Shown: positions 6,190 to 13,412, counted from the stretch's first letter. The stretch is 14,333 bases of DNA from an uncultured Veillonella sp. (GCF_900545205.1 NZ_UQYC01000052.1:1-14333); one strand, 5' to 3'. Numbers and translations are program-made. Notes: a model not told the origin generated them from the letters alone.

Positions 6190-7284
6190 ATGGCATCTAA
6201 TTTCGGTAAAACCATACAGGTATCTACCTTTGGCGCCTCTCATGGATACGCTATCGGCGGTATTGTTGAAGGTCTACCTTGTGGACATACCATCGATATC
6301 GATGAATTAAAAGCCTTTTTAAAGCGCCGTGCGCCAGGGCAAAATCAATTAACAACGCAACGTAAGGAAGCCGATGTACCTGAGTTCTTAGCAGGTATCG
6401 TAGATGGTATGCTCAGTGGTTCTCCATTGGCATTTATGATCCGCAACACATCGCAGCATTCCAGCGATTACAATAACTTGCGCGACATCCCTCGCCCATC
6501 TCATGCGGACTTCACGGCTCGTATGCGCTACGGCGACAAGGTAGATATGCGCGGAGGCGGCCATTTCTCAGCTCGCCTTACAGCACCACTTTGCGTAGCT
6601 GGTGGCATCGCCCTTCAACTATTACGCGAAAAAGGTATCGAAATCCACGGCCATTTAAAACAAGTGGGACCGATCCAAGATGCTCCTATCGATATGGTTC
6701 ATCCAGATATGAAAGCATTAGCTAACATCGTTACAGAACCAATCGCTATGATTGATCCAGAAAAACGTAGCGAAGTAGAAAACTTGGTCATGAAGCTCAA
6801 AAAAGACGGCGACTCTACTGGTGGTATCGTTGAAGTCGTTGCCACAGGCCTACCTATTGGCCTTGGCAATCCAAACTTTGACGGCATCGAAAACCGTTTA
6901 GCTCGCGTTATTTTTGGCGTACCAGCCATCAAGGGAGTATCCTTCGGCGGTGGTTTTGATATGTGTGCTAAACTTGGTTCCGAAGTAAATGATGCTTTCA
7001 CCATGGACCGCGACAAGATTACAACATCTACCAATAATAGCGGTGGTATCCAAGGCGGTATTACCAACGGTTTGCCTCTCGTTATGCAAGTAGGCATCAA
7101 GCCAACACCATCCATTTATAAAGAACAACATTCTGTATCACTTTCACAAAAAGAGGACACATTGCTCACAATCCAAGGTCGTCATGACCCATGCGTAGCG
7201 CTTCGTGCAGTACCTGTAATCGAAGCTGTTACGGCCCTTGTTATTCTTGATTTCTTAGGAGATATTGACCATGAACTTAGATGA
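6190..7284 (+). CDS. aroC: Chorismate synthase
   Basis: The enzyme removes phosphate from EPSP to give chorismate using reduced FMN as catalyst (step 7, branch point of all aromatics). It has 364 residues. Visible motifs: FGASHG (14-19) with catalytic H18, RRAPGQ (46-51), RPSHADF with catalytic H106, DMRGGGHFSARLTAPLCVAGGIA (119-141), NNSGGIQGGITNG (282-294) and GRHDPC (330-335) with D333. The first signature has alanine at the position usually Glu, Asp or Ser (GESHG), a small deviation. Ribosome binding site TAGGAG lies upstream. Its last 14 bases overlap the start of pheA, so the two are very likely translationally coupled. Confidence 0.96.
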   Translation: MASNFGKTIQVSTFGASHGYAIGGIVEGLPCGHTIDIDELKAFLKRRAPGQNQLTTQRKEADVPEFLAGIVDGMLSGSPLAFMIRNTSQHSSDYNNLRDIPRPSHADFTARMRYGDKVDMRGGGHFSARLTAPLCVAGGIALQLLREKGIEIHGHLKQVGPIQDAPIDMVHPDMKALANIVTEPIAMIDPEKRSEVENLVMKLKKDGDSTGGIVEVVATGLPIGLGNPNFDGIENRLARVIFGVPAIKGVSFGGGFDMCAKLGSEVNDAFTMDRDKITTSTNNSGGIQGGITNGLPLVMQVGIKPTPSIYKEQHSVSLSQKEDTLLTIQGRHDPCVALRAVPVIEAVTALVILDFLGDIDHELR

Positions 7285-8410
7285 AGTACGCGTTAAAATT
7301 AACGACATAAACGATCAGATGCTCGAATTATTCAAAGAGCGCATGGAACTCTCCAAAGACGTAGCAGCGGCAAAGAAAGAAATGAATAAGGCCATTTACG
7401 ATGCTAAACGGGAGCGCGATATTCTCGACAAAGTGACGAGAGATGCAGGTCCTGACCTCGACCTATATGCGCGTCGTTTCTTCGAAGCATTATTCAGCTT
7501 GAGCCGTACGTACCAGTCTGAACAATTATTCCAAGATAATGAGTTCACTGTAAAAATGAAAAAAGCCATTGAGCAATCCCCTACCTTGCCTCCTCAACGA
7601 GGCAGCGTAGCTTGTGCTGGCGTATTTGGCAGCAATGCACAAGTGGCATGCGATAAATTATTACCACTTAGCCAAATTCACTACGTAACAGGCTTCCGCG
7701 CCGTATTCGATGCCGTTGAGTCTGGCGAATGTCAATTCGGTGTATTACCTATCGAAAATAGCTCTAATGGCTCTGTAAAAGAAGTATACGATCTTCTAGA
7801 AGATCGCAAGTGCTATATCGTACGCGGTACACGCCTATGGATTTCTCACGACCTACTCGTGAAAAAAGGCACAAAACTAGAAGATATTCATACTATCATC
7901 TCTCACCCACAAGCATTGGGCCAATGTAGCCACTTCCTAGAAAAATTAGAAGGTGTAGAATTGCGCTCCTTCGATAACACGGCTCGTGCTGCACAGCTTG
8001 TAGCAGCTAGTGATGACCCTGGTGTAGCAGCTATTGCAGCGCCACAATGTGCAGACTTGTATAACTTGTCTCCATTGATGCGCAACATCCAAAATAGCGA
8101 TAACAACTATACACGCTTTATCTGCATCAGCAAGGACTTCCATGTATATCCAGGGGCTAATAAAATCTCTGTAGTAACAACAGCAAGCCATGCTCCAGGT
8201 GGCCTTGGTACATTGCTTACCAAGTTTGCTAACATCGGCGTAAACCTTACAAAACTCGAGTCTCGCCCTATCGTAGGCCATAACTTTGAGTTCTTGTTCT
8301 ACCTCGATTTAGAGGCATCTTTAGCGGATCCGAAGGTATTATCCGTTCTAGCAGAGCTTCATACATCCCAAGATAAGTTCCGCTTGCTCGGTAATTATCC
8401 AGAAAACTAA
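7271..8410 (+). CDS. pheA: Bifunctional chorismate mutase / prephenate dehydratase with ACT domain (P-protein)
   Basis: The enzyme turns chorismate into prephenate and then phenylpyruvate, committing it to phenylalanine. It has 379 residues. An AroQ chorismate mutase occupies residues 1-85, with R7, R24, D44-x2-R47-E48, S78 and Q82 at catalytic positions. The prephenate dehydratase domain spans about 112-285: AGVFGSNAQVA (116-126), VLPIENSSNG (158-167), SHPQALGQCSHFL (211-223), NTARAA (236-241) and the catalytic TRF at 281-283. The C-terminal ACT domain (about 298-375) has GLGTLL (311-316) and ESRP (329-332), the phenylalanine-binding signature, so feedback inhibition by Phe is expected. I start at the ATG at 7271 because AGGAG (7257-7261) is nine bases away; a TTG six bases earlier is too close. 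Confidence 0.95.
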   Translation: MNLDEVRVKINDINDQMLELFKERMELSKDVAAAKKEMNKAIYDAKRERDILDKVTRDAGPDLDLYARRFFEALFSLSRTYQSEQLFQDNEFTVKMKKAIEQSPTLPPQRGSVACAGVFGSNAQVACDKLLPLSQIHYVTGFRAVFDAVESGECQFGVLPIENSSNGSVKEVYDLLEDRKCYIVRGTRLWISHDLLVKKGTKLEDIHTIISHPQALGQCSHFLEKLEGVELRSFDNTARAAQLVAASDDPGVAAIAAPQCADLYNLSPLMRNIQNSDNNYTRFICISKDFHVYPGANKISVVTTASHAPGGLGTLLTKFANIGVNLTKLESRPIVGHNFEFLFYLDLEASLADPKVLSVLAELHTSQDKFRLLGNYPEN

Positions 8411-8462
8411 TATATTCATCCGTACTAGTGCCTATAAGGGCATATATAGTACAATGAATATA
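8411..8462. repeat. Long imperfect hairpin after pheA
   Basis: Nested arms start directly after the pheA stop: TATATTCAT (8411-8419) with ATGAATATA (8454-8462), GTACTA (8422-8427) with TAGTAC (8447-8452), and TGCC (8429-8432) with GGCA (8439-8442). There is no U-run, so it is not a normal terminator. It may stabilise the upstream mRNA or mark a processing site. Confidence 0.5.
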
Positions 8463-8475
8463 GTTATAAAATTCC

Positions 8476-8507
8476 AATGGCTAATAGGTACCAGCCTATT
8501 AGCCATT
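8476..8507. repeat. Perfect 13-bp hairpin before aroE-aroK
   Basis: AATGGCTAATAGG (8476-8488) and CCTATTAGCCATT (8495-8507) pair perfectly around a 6-nt loop, followed by non-U-rich sequence. It is the second of two strong hairpins in the 123-nt pheA/aroE-aroK gap. Confidence 0.55.
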
Positions 8508-8533
8508 CTATGTATATTGACCTAGGAGGTCCT

Positions 8534-9769
8534 ATGAAATTTGGTTTACTTGGCCGTACGTTGGGCCATAGCTTCTCCCCTCGCATTCACAGTGCATTAG
8601 GGAATACAAATTATGAATTATTTGAGCGCGAACCAAGCCAATTGCAAGAGTTCTTTGCTGATCCAGAATTACAAGGTATTAACATTACCATTCCTTACAA
8701 GGTAAATGCCCTTGAAGCTTGTGATGTTATTGACCCTCGCGCAGAACGCATCGGTTGTGTAAATACAATGGTTCGCAAAAATGGTAAATGGCACGGTTAT
8801 AATACAGACTATGATGGTTTTGTATTTACCCTACAACATGTAGGCATCGATGTAGCTGACAAGGAATGTATCATCCTAGGAGATGGCGCTTCCTCTGCTA
8901 CCGTTCACGTAGCCCTCGAAGATTTAGGCGCTAAAAACATCGTTCATTTATCTCGTAAAACGGCTCCATTCTATGGTGATGCGCCAAACTATTATGAAAC
9001 AACGCAGATTATTATTAACTGCACACCTATCGGTATGTATCCTCATAATCCAGCCAATCTCATTGATATTACGCAGTTTTCTAAATTGGAAGGCGTTGTA
9101 GACCTCATCTACAATCCACGCCGTACGATTTTACTGTTACAAGCAGAAATGATGGAAATTCCACATTGTGATGGCTTGCCATTCCTTGTGGCACAAGGCG
9201 TTGAGGCGGCTAAGCATTTCCAAGGTGAAAGCTTTGGCACAAAGGAAATCGAGCAAATCTTGCGCGATATGCGTCGTGAAAAGGAAAATATCATCCTCAT
9301 TGGCATGCCTGGTGTAGGTAAAACAACAGTTGGTAAAGCCCTTGGCGAAGAAATGGGTCGCACTTGTGTTGATGTAGATCAAGAGCTAGAAAAAGAAATT
9401 GGTGATATTTCTACCTATATTACAGAACAAGGAGAAGATGCATTCCGTGAAAAAGAAGCAGAAATGATTGCAAAACTCGGCACACAAACAGGTCTTGTTA
9501 TCTCCACTGGTGGCGGCTGTGTAACAGTGCCTAAAAACTACGCACACCTACGCCAAAATGGTCGCATCTATCAATTAACACAACCGGTAGAAAACCTATC
9601 TACCACCGGCCGCGTACTCTCCAGTGGTGGTCTAGACCGTTTGCGCGAGCTTGAAGAAATTCGTACACCAATGTATGAAAGCTTCGCTCAATGCATCGTA
9701 GAACACAAGCGCAATGCTCCAGAAACAGTAGCGGCTATCCTAGAAGACTTTGAGGCAAACTTATTATAA
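8534..9769 (+). CDS. Shikimate dehydrogenase - shikimate kinase fusion (AroE-AroK)
   Basis: One 411-residue chain covers steps 4 and 5. Residues 1-248 are AroE: shikimate-binding S13 and S15 in GHSFSP, catalytic K56 (TIPYK) and D92 (NTDYDG), N77, nucleotide loop LGDGASS (115-121) and FLVAQG with Q221. Residues 252-411 are AroK: Walker A GMPGVGKTT (257-265), D280 and D282, R305 in FREKE, TGGG (325-328), lid R360 and R377. The join (RDMRREKEN, about 244-252) is short and charged. No stop or frameshift separates the halves. The kinase lid differs from the usual RPLL pattern. The start is the ATG at 8534, five bases after AGGAGG; an in-frame ATG at 8477 lies in a hairpin and has no ribosome binding site. 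A fusion should keep shikimate between two successive active sites, though channelling is only inferred. Confidence 0.95.
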   Translation: MKFGLLGRTLGHSFSPRIHSALGNTNYELFEREPSQLQEFFADPELQGINITIPYKVNALEACDVIDPRAERIGCVNTMVRKNGKWHGYNTDYDGFVFTLQHVGIDVADKECIILGDGASSATVHVALEDLGAKNIVHLSRKTAPFYGDAPNYYETTQIIINCTPIGMYPHNPANLIDITQFSKLEGVVDLIYNPRRTILLLQAEMMEIPHCDGLPFLVAQGVEAAKHFQGESFGTKEIEQILRDMRREKENIILIGMPGVGKTTVGKALGEEMGRTCVDVDQELEKEIGDISTYITEQGEDAFREKEAEMIAKLGTQTGLVISTGGGCVTVPKNYAHLRQNGRIYQLTQPVENLSTTGRVLSSGGLDRLRELEEIRTPMYESFAQCIVEHKRNAPETVAAILEDFEANLL

Positions 9770-9924
9770 GAGCTTGTATATCACATTTGTAAAACCCTTT
9801 ACAGATAAATGGCTAAGAGCATCTAAGTCAGCTAGGGCCTCAATAATCTTATAAGTAAATATATTTACATCTGTGTTTCTAGATAAAACTAAAACGCATA
9901 TCATAATACCTATGATATAAACTG

Positions 9925-9963
9925 AAAAGCAGTAGTTATCCCTAAGGTAACTACTGCTTTTTT
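9925..9963 (+). terminator. Terminator of the aro operon
   Basis: GCAGTAGTTA (9929-9938) pairs with TAACTACTGC (9948-9957), extended by inner T-G and C-G pairs, and is followed by six T (9958-9963) and preceded by four A (9925-9928). It is the first strong terminator after aroE-aroK, 155 nt past the stop. Confidence 0.9.
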
Positions 9964-9995
9964 CTATGTTCTATGTATTATATGTATTTGTAGAA

Positions 9996-10025
9996 AATTA
10001 CATTTGCAATTACAATGTAATTACA
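9996..10025. promoter_or_regulatory. Three AATTACA repeats, candidate operator of the toxin-antitoxin operon
   Basis: AATTACA occurs at 9996-10002, 10008-10014 and 10019-10025, spaced 12 and 11 bp, about one helical turn. The middle copy also forms a perfect dyad with TGTAATT (10016-10022). The group lies just upstream of the promoter. Ribbon-helix-helix antitoxins typically bind short repeats spaced this way and autoregulate. Confidence 0.5.
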
Positions 10026-10033
10026 AAATAGGG

Positions 10034-10062
10034 TTGATTACTTAAATACCTTTGAATATACA
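10034..10062 (+). promoter_or_regulatory. Promoter of the toxin-antitoxin operon
   Basis: -35 TTGATT (10034-10039) and -10 TATACA (10057-10062) have the optimal 17-bp spacer. The expected start is about 50 nt before the antitoxin ATG. Confidence 0.6.
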
Positions 10063-10118
10063 ATTAACAATATAAGCAAAACATTTCAGTCACAATCAAA
10101 AAATACTAGGAGAATACC

Positions 10119-10736
10119 ATGAAAACCGTAAACCTACAAGTCCGCATCAACGAAGATCTAAAGCAAGAAGTATCTAGCATATTAAAGGCACAGGGCCTAT
10201 CCTATACATCTATGCTAGATGCACTATTTCGTCAAATTATAAAAGAACGCCGCATTCCGTTTTCCATTGCTTTACCAACAACATCTACAGACAAAACACC
10301 AACGCCAAGTACACTCAATAATGACGGTACCTACGAACAACCCCAAACAACATTAAAGGCCTCAGATACTATAAATACATACGGAACATCAACAGAAAAC
10401 GAGGTAGAAATATCCTTTGATAAGATTGATAAAAAAGGCATACTTAATATCCGGATAAACCCTAAAGTTAAGACACTAACAACAGCAGTCTTAAAAGAAA
10501 TGGGATTAACTATATCATTGTTGATTACACTAATCTCCAAACAAATACAATTTTCAAAAGCAATTCCTAAGTCAGTAAACAAGCCTTTTGCTTGTGACTC
10601 TATGAATGCAGACTTTCTTACTGACGAAGAAATCGACCAACTACTGGAGTTGTCATATATAGATATAGAACAAGGTAATCTAACGCCTTTAGAAGATGTT
10701 ATTTCTGAATTAAAGAAAGAGGGTCTTCTCTTATGA
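10119..10736 (+). CDS. RelB/DinJ-type antitoxin with two ribbon-helix-helix units
   Basis: This 205-residue protein is about twice the length of a normal RelB/DinJ antitoxin. Residues 3-53 look like a RelB ribbon-helix-helix unit ending in the family's I-P-F pattern. A second similar unit lies at 107-150. Residues 8-47 and 111-150 align without gaps with 12 of 40 identities, sharing RIN near the start, LK-x2-GL in the middle and IP at the end. Between them is a Thr/Ser/Pro-rich linker (about 54-106). Residues 162-205, with GNLTPLEDVISEL (186-198), resemble the toxin-neutralising tail of such antitoxins. The start follows TAGGAGA. Its stop overlaps the toxin ATG by four bases, the classic antitoxin-toxin order. 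It would bind DNA, repress its own operon and neutralise the toxin (inferred from family). Confidence 0.8.
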   Translation: MKTVNLQVRINEDLKQEVSSILKAQGLSYTSMLDALFRQIIKERRIPFSIALPTTSTDKTPTPSTLNNDGTYEQPQTTLKASDTINTYGTSTENEVEISFDKIDKKGILNIRINPKVKTLTTAVLKEMGLTISLLITLISKQIQFSKAIPKSVNKPFACDSMNADFLTDEEIDQLLELSYIDIEQGNLTPLEDVISELKKEGLLL

Positions 10737-11023
10737 TACATAAGATTGTACTATCTAAAATCGCTAAGAAAGACCTACGAAATATACTATTATCTTTAAA
10801 GGAAAAAACAGAAGATTTAAACCTTATTCTTCAACATCAGTCAGAAATCATTGATAATGCATTCTCCCTTGATATTTTTCCTGAAAGGTATCCTTTATAT
10901 CACGGAAAATATAATAAGAAAAATTTACGAAAAATGGTCACAAAACATTATATTATCTTATACTCTATAAAAAATAAAACTGTAATAATTAATAAAATAC
11001 TAGCACAAGGTATGAACATATAA
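10733..11023 (+). CDS. RelE/ParE superfamily toxin
   Basis: This 96-residue basic protein fits the RelE/ParE toxin fold: N-terminal strand HKIVLSKIAKKDL, two helices (about 12-45), then LRKMVTKHYIILYSIKNKTVIINKIL (65-90), the usual basic strand, Y-x-I-x-Y and final beta strands. Candidate active-site residues are R66, Y73 and Y77 with nearby lysines. RelE-type members cleave mRNA on the ribosome and ParE-type members poison gyrase; the sequence does not let me choose. It overlaps the antitoxin by ATGA, implying coupled translation. The gene is strongly AT-rich compared with the aro genes on both sides, suggesting it was acquired. Transcription ends at the bidirectional terminator that begins within its stop codon. 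Confidence 0.75.
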   Translation: MIHKIVLSKIAKKDLRNILLSLKEKTEDLNLILQHQSEIIDNAFSLDIFPERYPLYHGKYNKKNLRKMVTKHYIILYSIKNKTVIINKILAQGMNI

Positions 11024-11048
11024 AAAAGTCGGCTCTCGCCGACTTTTT
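11022..11048. terminator. Bidirectional terminator between relE-like toxin and aroD
   Basis: GTCGGC (11028-11033) and GCCGAC (11038-11043) close a TCTC loop, flanked by six A on the left and five T on the right, so it works in both directions. It fits exactly between the convergent stops at 11021-11023 and 11048-11050. Confidence 0.93.
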
Positions 11049-11842
11049 CAATGTACTTTTACGCGTTTATGTTGTTGTTCGTCGAATACGCCATCTACGT
11101 CGATGGTATCAAGAATTCGTTTGAGTTCATATACATCGATTTGACCTGGTGCAGATGCTTTGCCAGCAGAGGCAAAGGTCATAGCATTGCCGAATAGAGC
11201 GCCTGCAGCGCGTGTAACAGCACCTAGTGGCCCCATGGCCATCGTAATGATTGGATCGGATGGATATAAGGCTTTTACTTCAGCTGTCGCCTCAAGTAGT
11301 GTAAGAACATCGCCCGTTGTATGCGGCATAACCGCTATCTTTGGCACGTCTGCCAAGAACTCTTTCATTTGAATAAGTCGATTTACAATGACCTCATGAC
11401 TTGGTGTACCATTAAAATCATGGTTACTCATGATAATCGTAATACCATGTACCTTGGCAAACTCAATGGTTTTGAGCATTCTATCTTGATCAAAGAAGAG
11501 TTCAATATCGATAGCATCTACTAAACCTGTAGGAATAATGCGCTCTAACATTGTGAAGTAGTCTTGTGTGGAAATAGATTTCTCCCCGCCTTCACCCTTT
11601 GTGCGCCATGTAAATAACAAGGCACGACCTTTTAATTGAGGCTTGATGAGCATTAACAGTTCAATAATAGCGTCAATGGAGTGGGCCCGCTCGTAATAGT
11701 CAATGCGTAGCTCCACTACATGACACGGTGTATTACATGCAACCGCAGTGGCATCTAAAATTTCTTTCATTGTTGTGCCCACGATAGGCACACATATCTT
11801 TGTACCCTTTTCACCGAGTACAGTATGACCGATACGGACCAT
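11048..11842 (-). CDS. aroD: Type I 3-dehydroquinate dehydratase
   Basis: The enzyme dehydrates 3-dehydroquinate to 3-dehydroshikimate (step 3) through a lysine Schiff base. It has 264 residues from the chosen start, the usual length. Visible residues: E44 and R46 in VELRID (42-48), R80 in TWR, catalytic H141 in SNHDF (139-143), Schiff-base K168 in PKIAVMP (167-173), R211, and Q234 in APGQI (231-235). The ATG at 11842 follows AAAGGAG by seven bases. A longer frame from 11875 adds 11 residues without a binding site. It supplies the one shikimate step missing from the rightward operon and has its own promoter (11894-11922), so it may be regulated separately. Confidence 0.94.
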   Translation of the reverse strand: MVRIGHTVLGEKGTKICVPIVGTTMKEILDATAVACNTPCHVVELRIDYYERAHSIDAIIELLMLIKPQLKGRALLFTWRTKGEGGEKSISTQDYFTMLERIIPTGLVDAIDIELFFDQDRMLKTIEFAKVHGITIIMSNHDFNGTPSHEVIVNRLIQMKEFLADVPKIAVMPHTTGDVLTLLEATAEVKALYPSDPIITMAMGPLGAVTRAAGALFGNAMTFASAGKASAPGQIDVYELKRILDTIDVDGVFDEQQHKRVKVH

Positions 11843-11893
11843 AATAACTCCTTTCCGTCCCACAGGGTGAGACAAATGACTTACCTTAAACTA

Positions 11894-11922
11894 ACTATAT
11901 ACCAATATTTTGGTAAAATCAA
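11894..11922 (-). promoter_or_regulatory. aroD promoter with palindrome in the spacer
   Basis: Reading leftward, -35 TTGATT (11917-11922) and -10 TATAGT (11894-11899) are 17 bp apart. The spacer contains the inverted repeat TACCAA/TTGGTA (11910-11915 and 11900-11905) around a 4-nt centre, placed as a repressor site would be. Confidence 0.55.
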
Positions 11923-12117
11923 TCAATCTGCCTATATTGAATTGCTATTCACAAAAAGCGTATGAAAGCCAGTTATTATGCACTAAAACCGTATTCTTAG
12001 ATTAACGATTAACATAATTTTTTGTTATATCCTATTCTCTCGGTCTTATTAAAATTGGTCATATTATTCAATCCTAATGAGTATATCTAATCTATCTAGA
12101 TAATCTGTCCAAACAAT
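11923..12117. other. Intergenic DNA between aroD and the MFS gene
   Basis: This AT-rich stretch lies between the aroD promoter and the terminator of the MFS gene. I see no gene, repeat or RNA in it. With the flanking sites, the gene-free interval runs from 11843 to 12159. Confidence 0.6.
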
Positions 12118-12144
12118 AAAAACTCCACACATAACCGTGTGGAG
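12118..12144 (-). terminator. Terminator of the MFS transporter gene
   Basis: CTCCACAC (12123-12130) and GTGTGGAG (12137-12144) form an 8-bp perfect stem with a 6-nt loop. In the leftward RNA it is followed by five U (12118-12122). The other side has CTTTCTTTT, so weak rightward termination is also possible. Confidence 0.88.
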
Positions 12145-12159
12145 CTTTCTTTTATGGTA

Positions 12160-13392
12160 TTATTCGTGCTTGGCAGATAGTTTTCTAGATTGGAATGCCA
12201 TATATAACAATAACAATCCTGTAATACTAAATACATAGGATATACCTATATAAGTGGATACAATACTGGCAAATACTGGTCCTACCATAGACCCAAATTG
12301 TTGAGCTGTCGTAGTCATACCAAACATGCGACCTCTAAAGCTTGGATCTGTATTAAGTGTTACCGCTGCACTTAAGGATGGATTAATACCTACAATACAT
12401 GACCCAATTAAGACTTGTAATACGCCAAACCACCAAATGCCTACGGGTAAGCTTTGAAGCAATAGAACAATACCACTACCAATCATACAGTAGGATATGG
12501 TCTTAAAGTAGCCACGACGTTCACCAAGGCGAACCCATAGGTTTGTCGTCAAGGATCCTGCTAAGCCGCCGATGCTAAGGATGGTACCAGAAATAATGGC
12601 TGCCCCTTCCATGGTGCCTTGCATATCTCCGACATAGAGGGCCAAGATAGGTTGCAACATCATGATAGCACATTGCATGAAGAAGAAAATCCAAAGTAAT
12701 CGTACTAATACTGGCTGTTGTTGAACAGCTTTAAAGTCTTCACGTAAGGATGTAGATTTAGTAGGTTGCGTCGGCTGTTCTTTTCCATCAGCACCTGTAG
12801 CATGTAATTTTGGTTCTTTCACAAAGAACAATACGGCCAAGGTCGCAATAAATACAGCGATGCCGGACACATAGAATACAGGACGCATGCCTACTACACT
12901 TTCAACGGCGCCACCTAAAAATGGGCCGATGACATTACCTAGGATAAGCCCCGTCTGGAAGATGCCTAAAGCCCTACCAACCTGTTTCTCATCAACACTG
13001 AGGGAAACCATGGTCATCGCTGCTGGATAAAACCCATTGGCAAAACCAACGAGGGCCCGCCCCATGAGTAGTTGATATTGGTCGGTAACTAGACCAATTA
13101 ATACATAACAGATAGCAATTGCAAAACCGGCACGCAGGGCCATCCGTTTTTTACCTTTGTTATCCGCAATCTTCCCCCATATAGGAGCCATAATGCCCGC
13201 AATGAGGAAGGTAATACCGAAAACGAGGCCTGACCAAAGAGCTACATCAGCCTTTGGCACACCTAACTCTAAAAGATAGATAGGCAAAAACGGAATGATC
13301 ATGGTGTAACATATCGCCAGTACCGTCATGGCAGCTGTAATAATCCATACATTGCGCATGCCACCGCGAGCATCATATGCAGTTGTGCTCAT
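12160..13392 (-). CDS. MFS transporter, DHA1 drug-efflux type
   Basis: This 410-residue membrane protein has twelve predicted hydrophobic segments in two halves. A polar central loop lies at about 193-222. The loop after the second segment carries motif A, GKIADNKGKKR (73-83). Segment five carries motif C, G152-x3-G156-P157-x2-G160-G161, which marks proton-driven antiporters. R112 in the fourth segment and the overall pattern match the MdtG/TetA-like DHA1 group, which exports drugs or metabolites from the cytoplasm; the substrate cannot be read. The ATG at 13392 follows AAAGGAGG. It lies 93 nt downstream of an Rrf2-type regulator on the same strand, with a palindrome between them, which suggests control by that regulator (inferred). 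Confidence 0.88.
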   Translation of the reverse strand: MSTTAYDARGGMRNVWIITAAMTVLAICYTMIIPFLPIYLLELGVPKADVALWSGLVFGITFLIAGIMAPIWGKIADNKGKKRMALRAGFAIAICYVLIGLVTDQYQLLMGRALVGFANGFYPAAMTMVSLSVDEKQVGRALGIFQTGLILGNVIGPFLGGAVESVVGMRPVFYVSGIAVFIATLAVLFFVKEPKLHATGADGKEQPTQPTKSTSLREDFKAVQQQPVLVRLLWIFFFMQCAIMMLQPILALYVGDMQGTMEGAAIISGTILSIGGLAGSLTTNLWVRLGERRGYFKTISYCMIGSGIVLLLQSLPVGIWWFGVLQVLIGSCIVGINPSLSAAVTLNTDPSFRGRMFGMTTTAQQFGSMVGPVFASIVSTYIGISYVFSITGLLLLYMAFQSRKLSAKHE

Positions 13393-13412
13393 CCTTTGCC
13401 TCCTTTCATATA

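Larger units (their letters stand above)
9770..10118. other. 349-nt gap between the aro operon and the toxin-antitoxin pair
   Basis: No gene is seen. In order it holds a short palindrome GTAAATATATTTAC (9855-9868), a hairpin ATATCATA/TATGATAT (9898-9905 and 9911-9918), the operon terminator (9925-9963), repeats of AATTACA (9996-10025) and a promoter for the toxin-antitoxin pair (10034-10062). Confidence 0.7.

Noticed and set aside
7265..7270. TTG start for pheA
   Set aside because: It lies only three bases after the ribosome binding site; the ATG at 7271 is properly spaced.
8411..8520. Second attenuator inside the operon before aroE-aroK
   Set aside because: The hairpins lack U-tracts and no leader frame with a ribosome binding site and aromatic codons is present.
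8477..8533. Upstream start for aroE-aroK, adding 19 residues
   Set aside because: The ATG at 8477 lies inside a perfect hairpin without a ribosome binding site. The ATG at 8534 has AGGAGG and gives the normal AroE N-terminus.
9770..11050. Insertion sequence or integrative element carrying the toxin-antitoxin pair
   Set aside because: No transposase, integrase, terminal inverted repeats or flanking direct repeats could be found.
11843..11875. Upstream start for aroD
   Set aside because: AAAGGAG is placed for the ATG at 11842 and the extra 11 residues are not typical of AroD.
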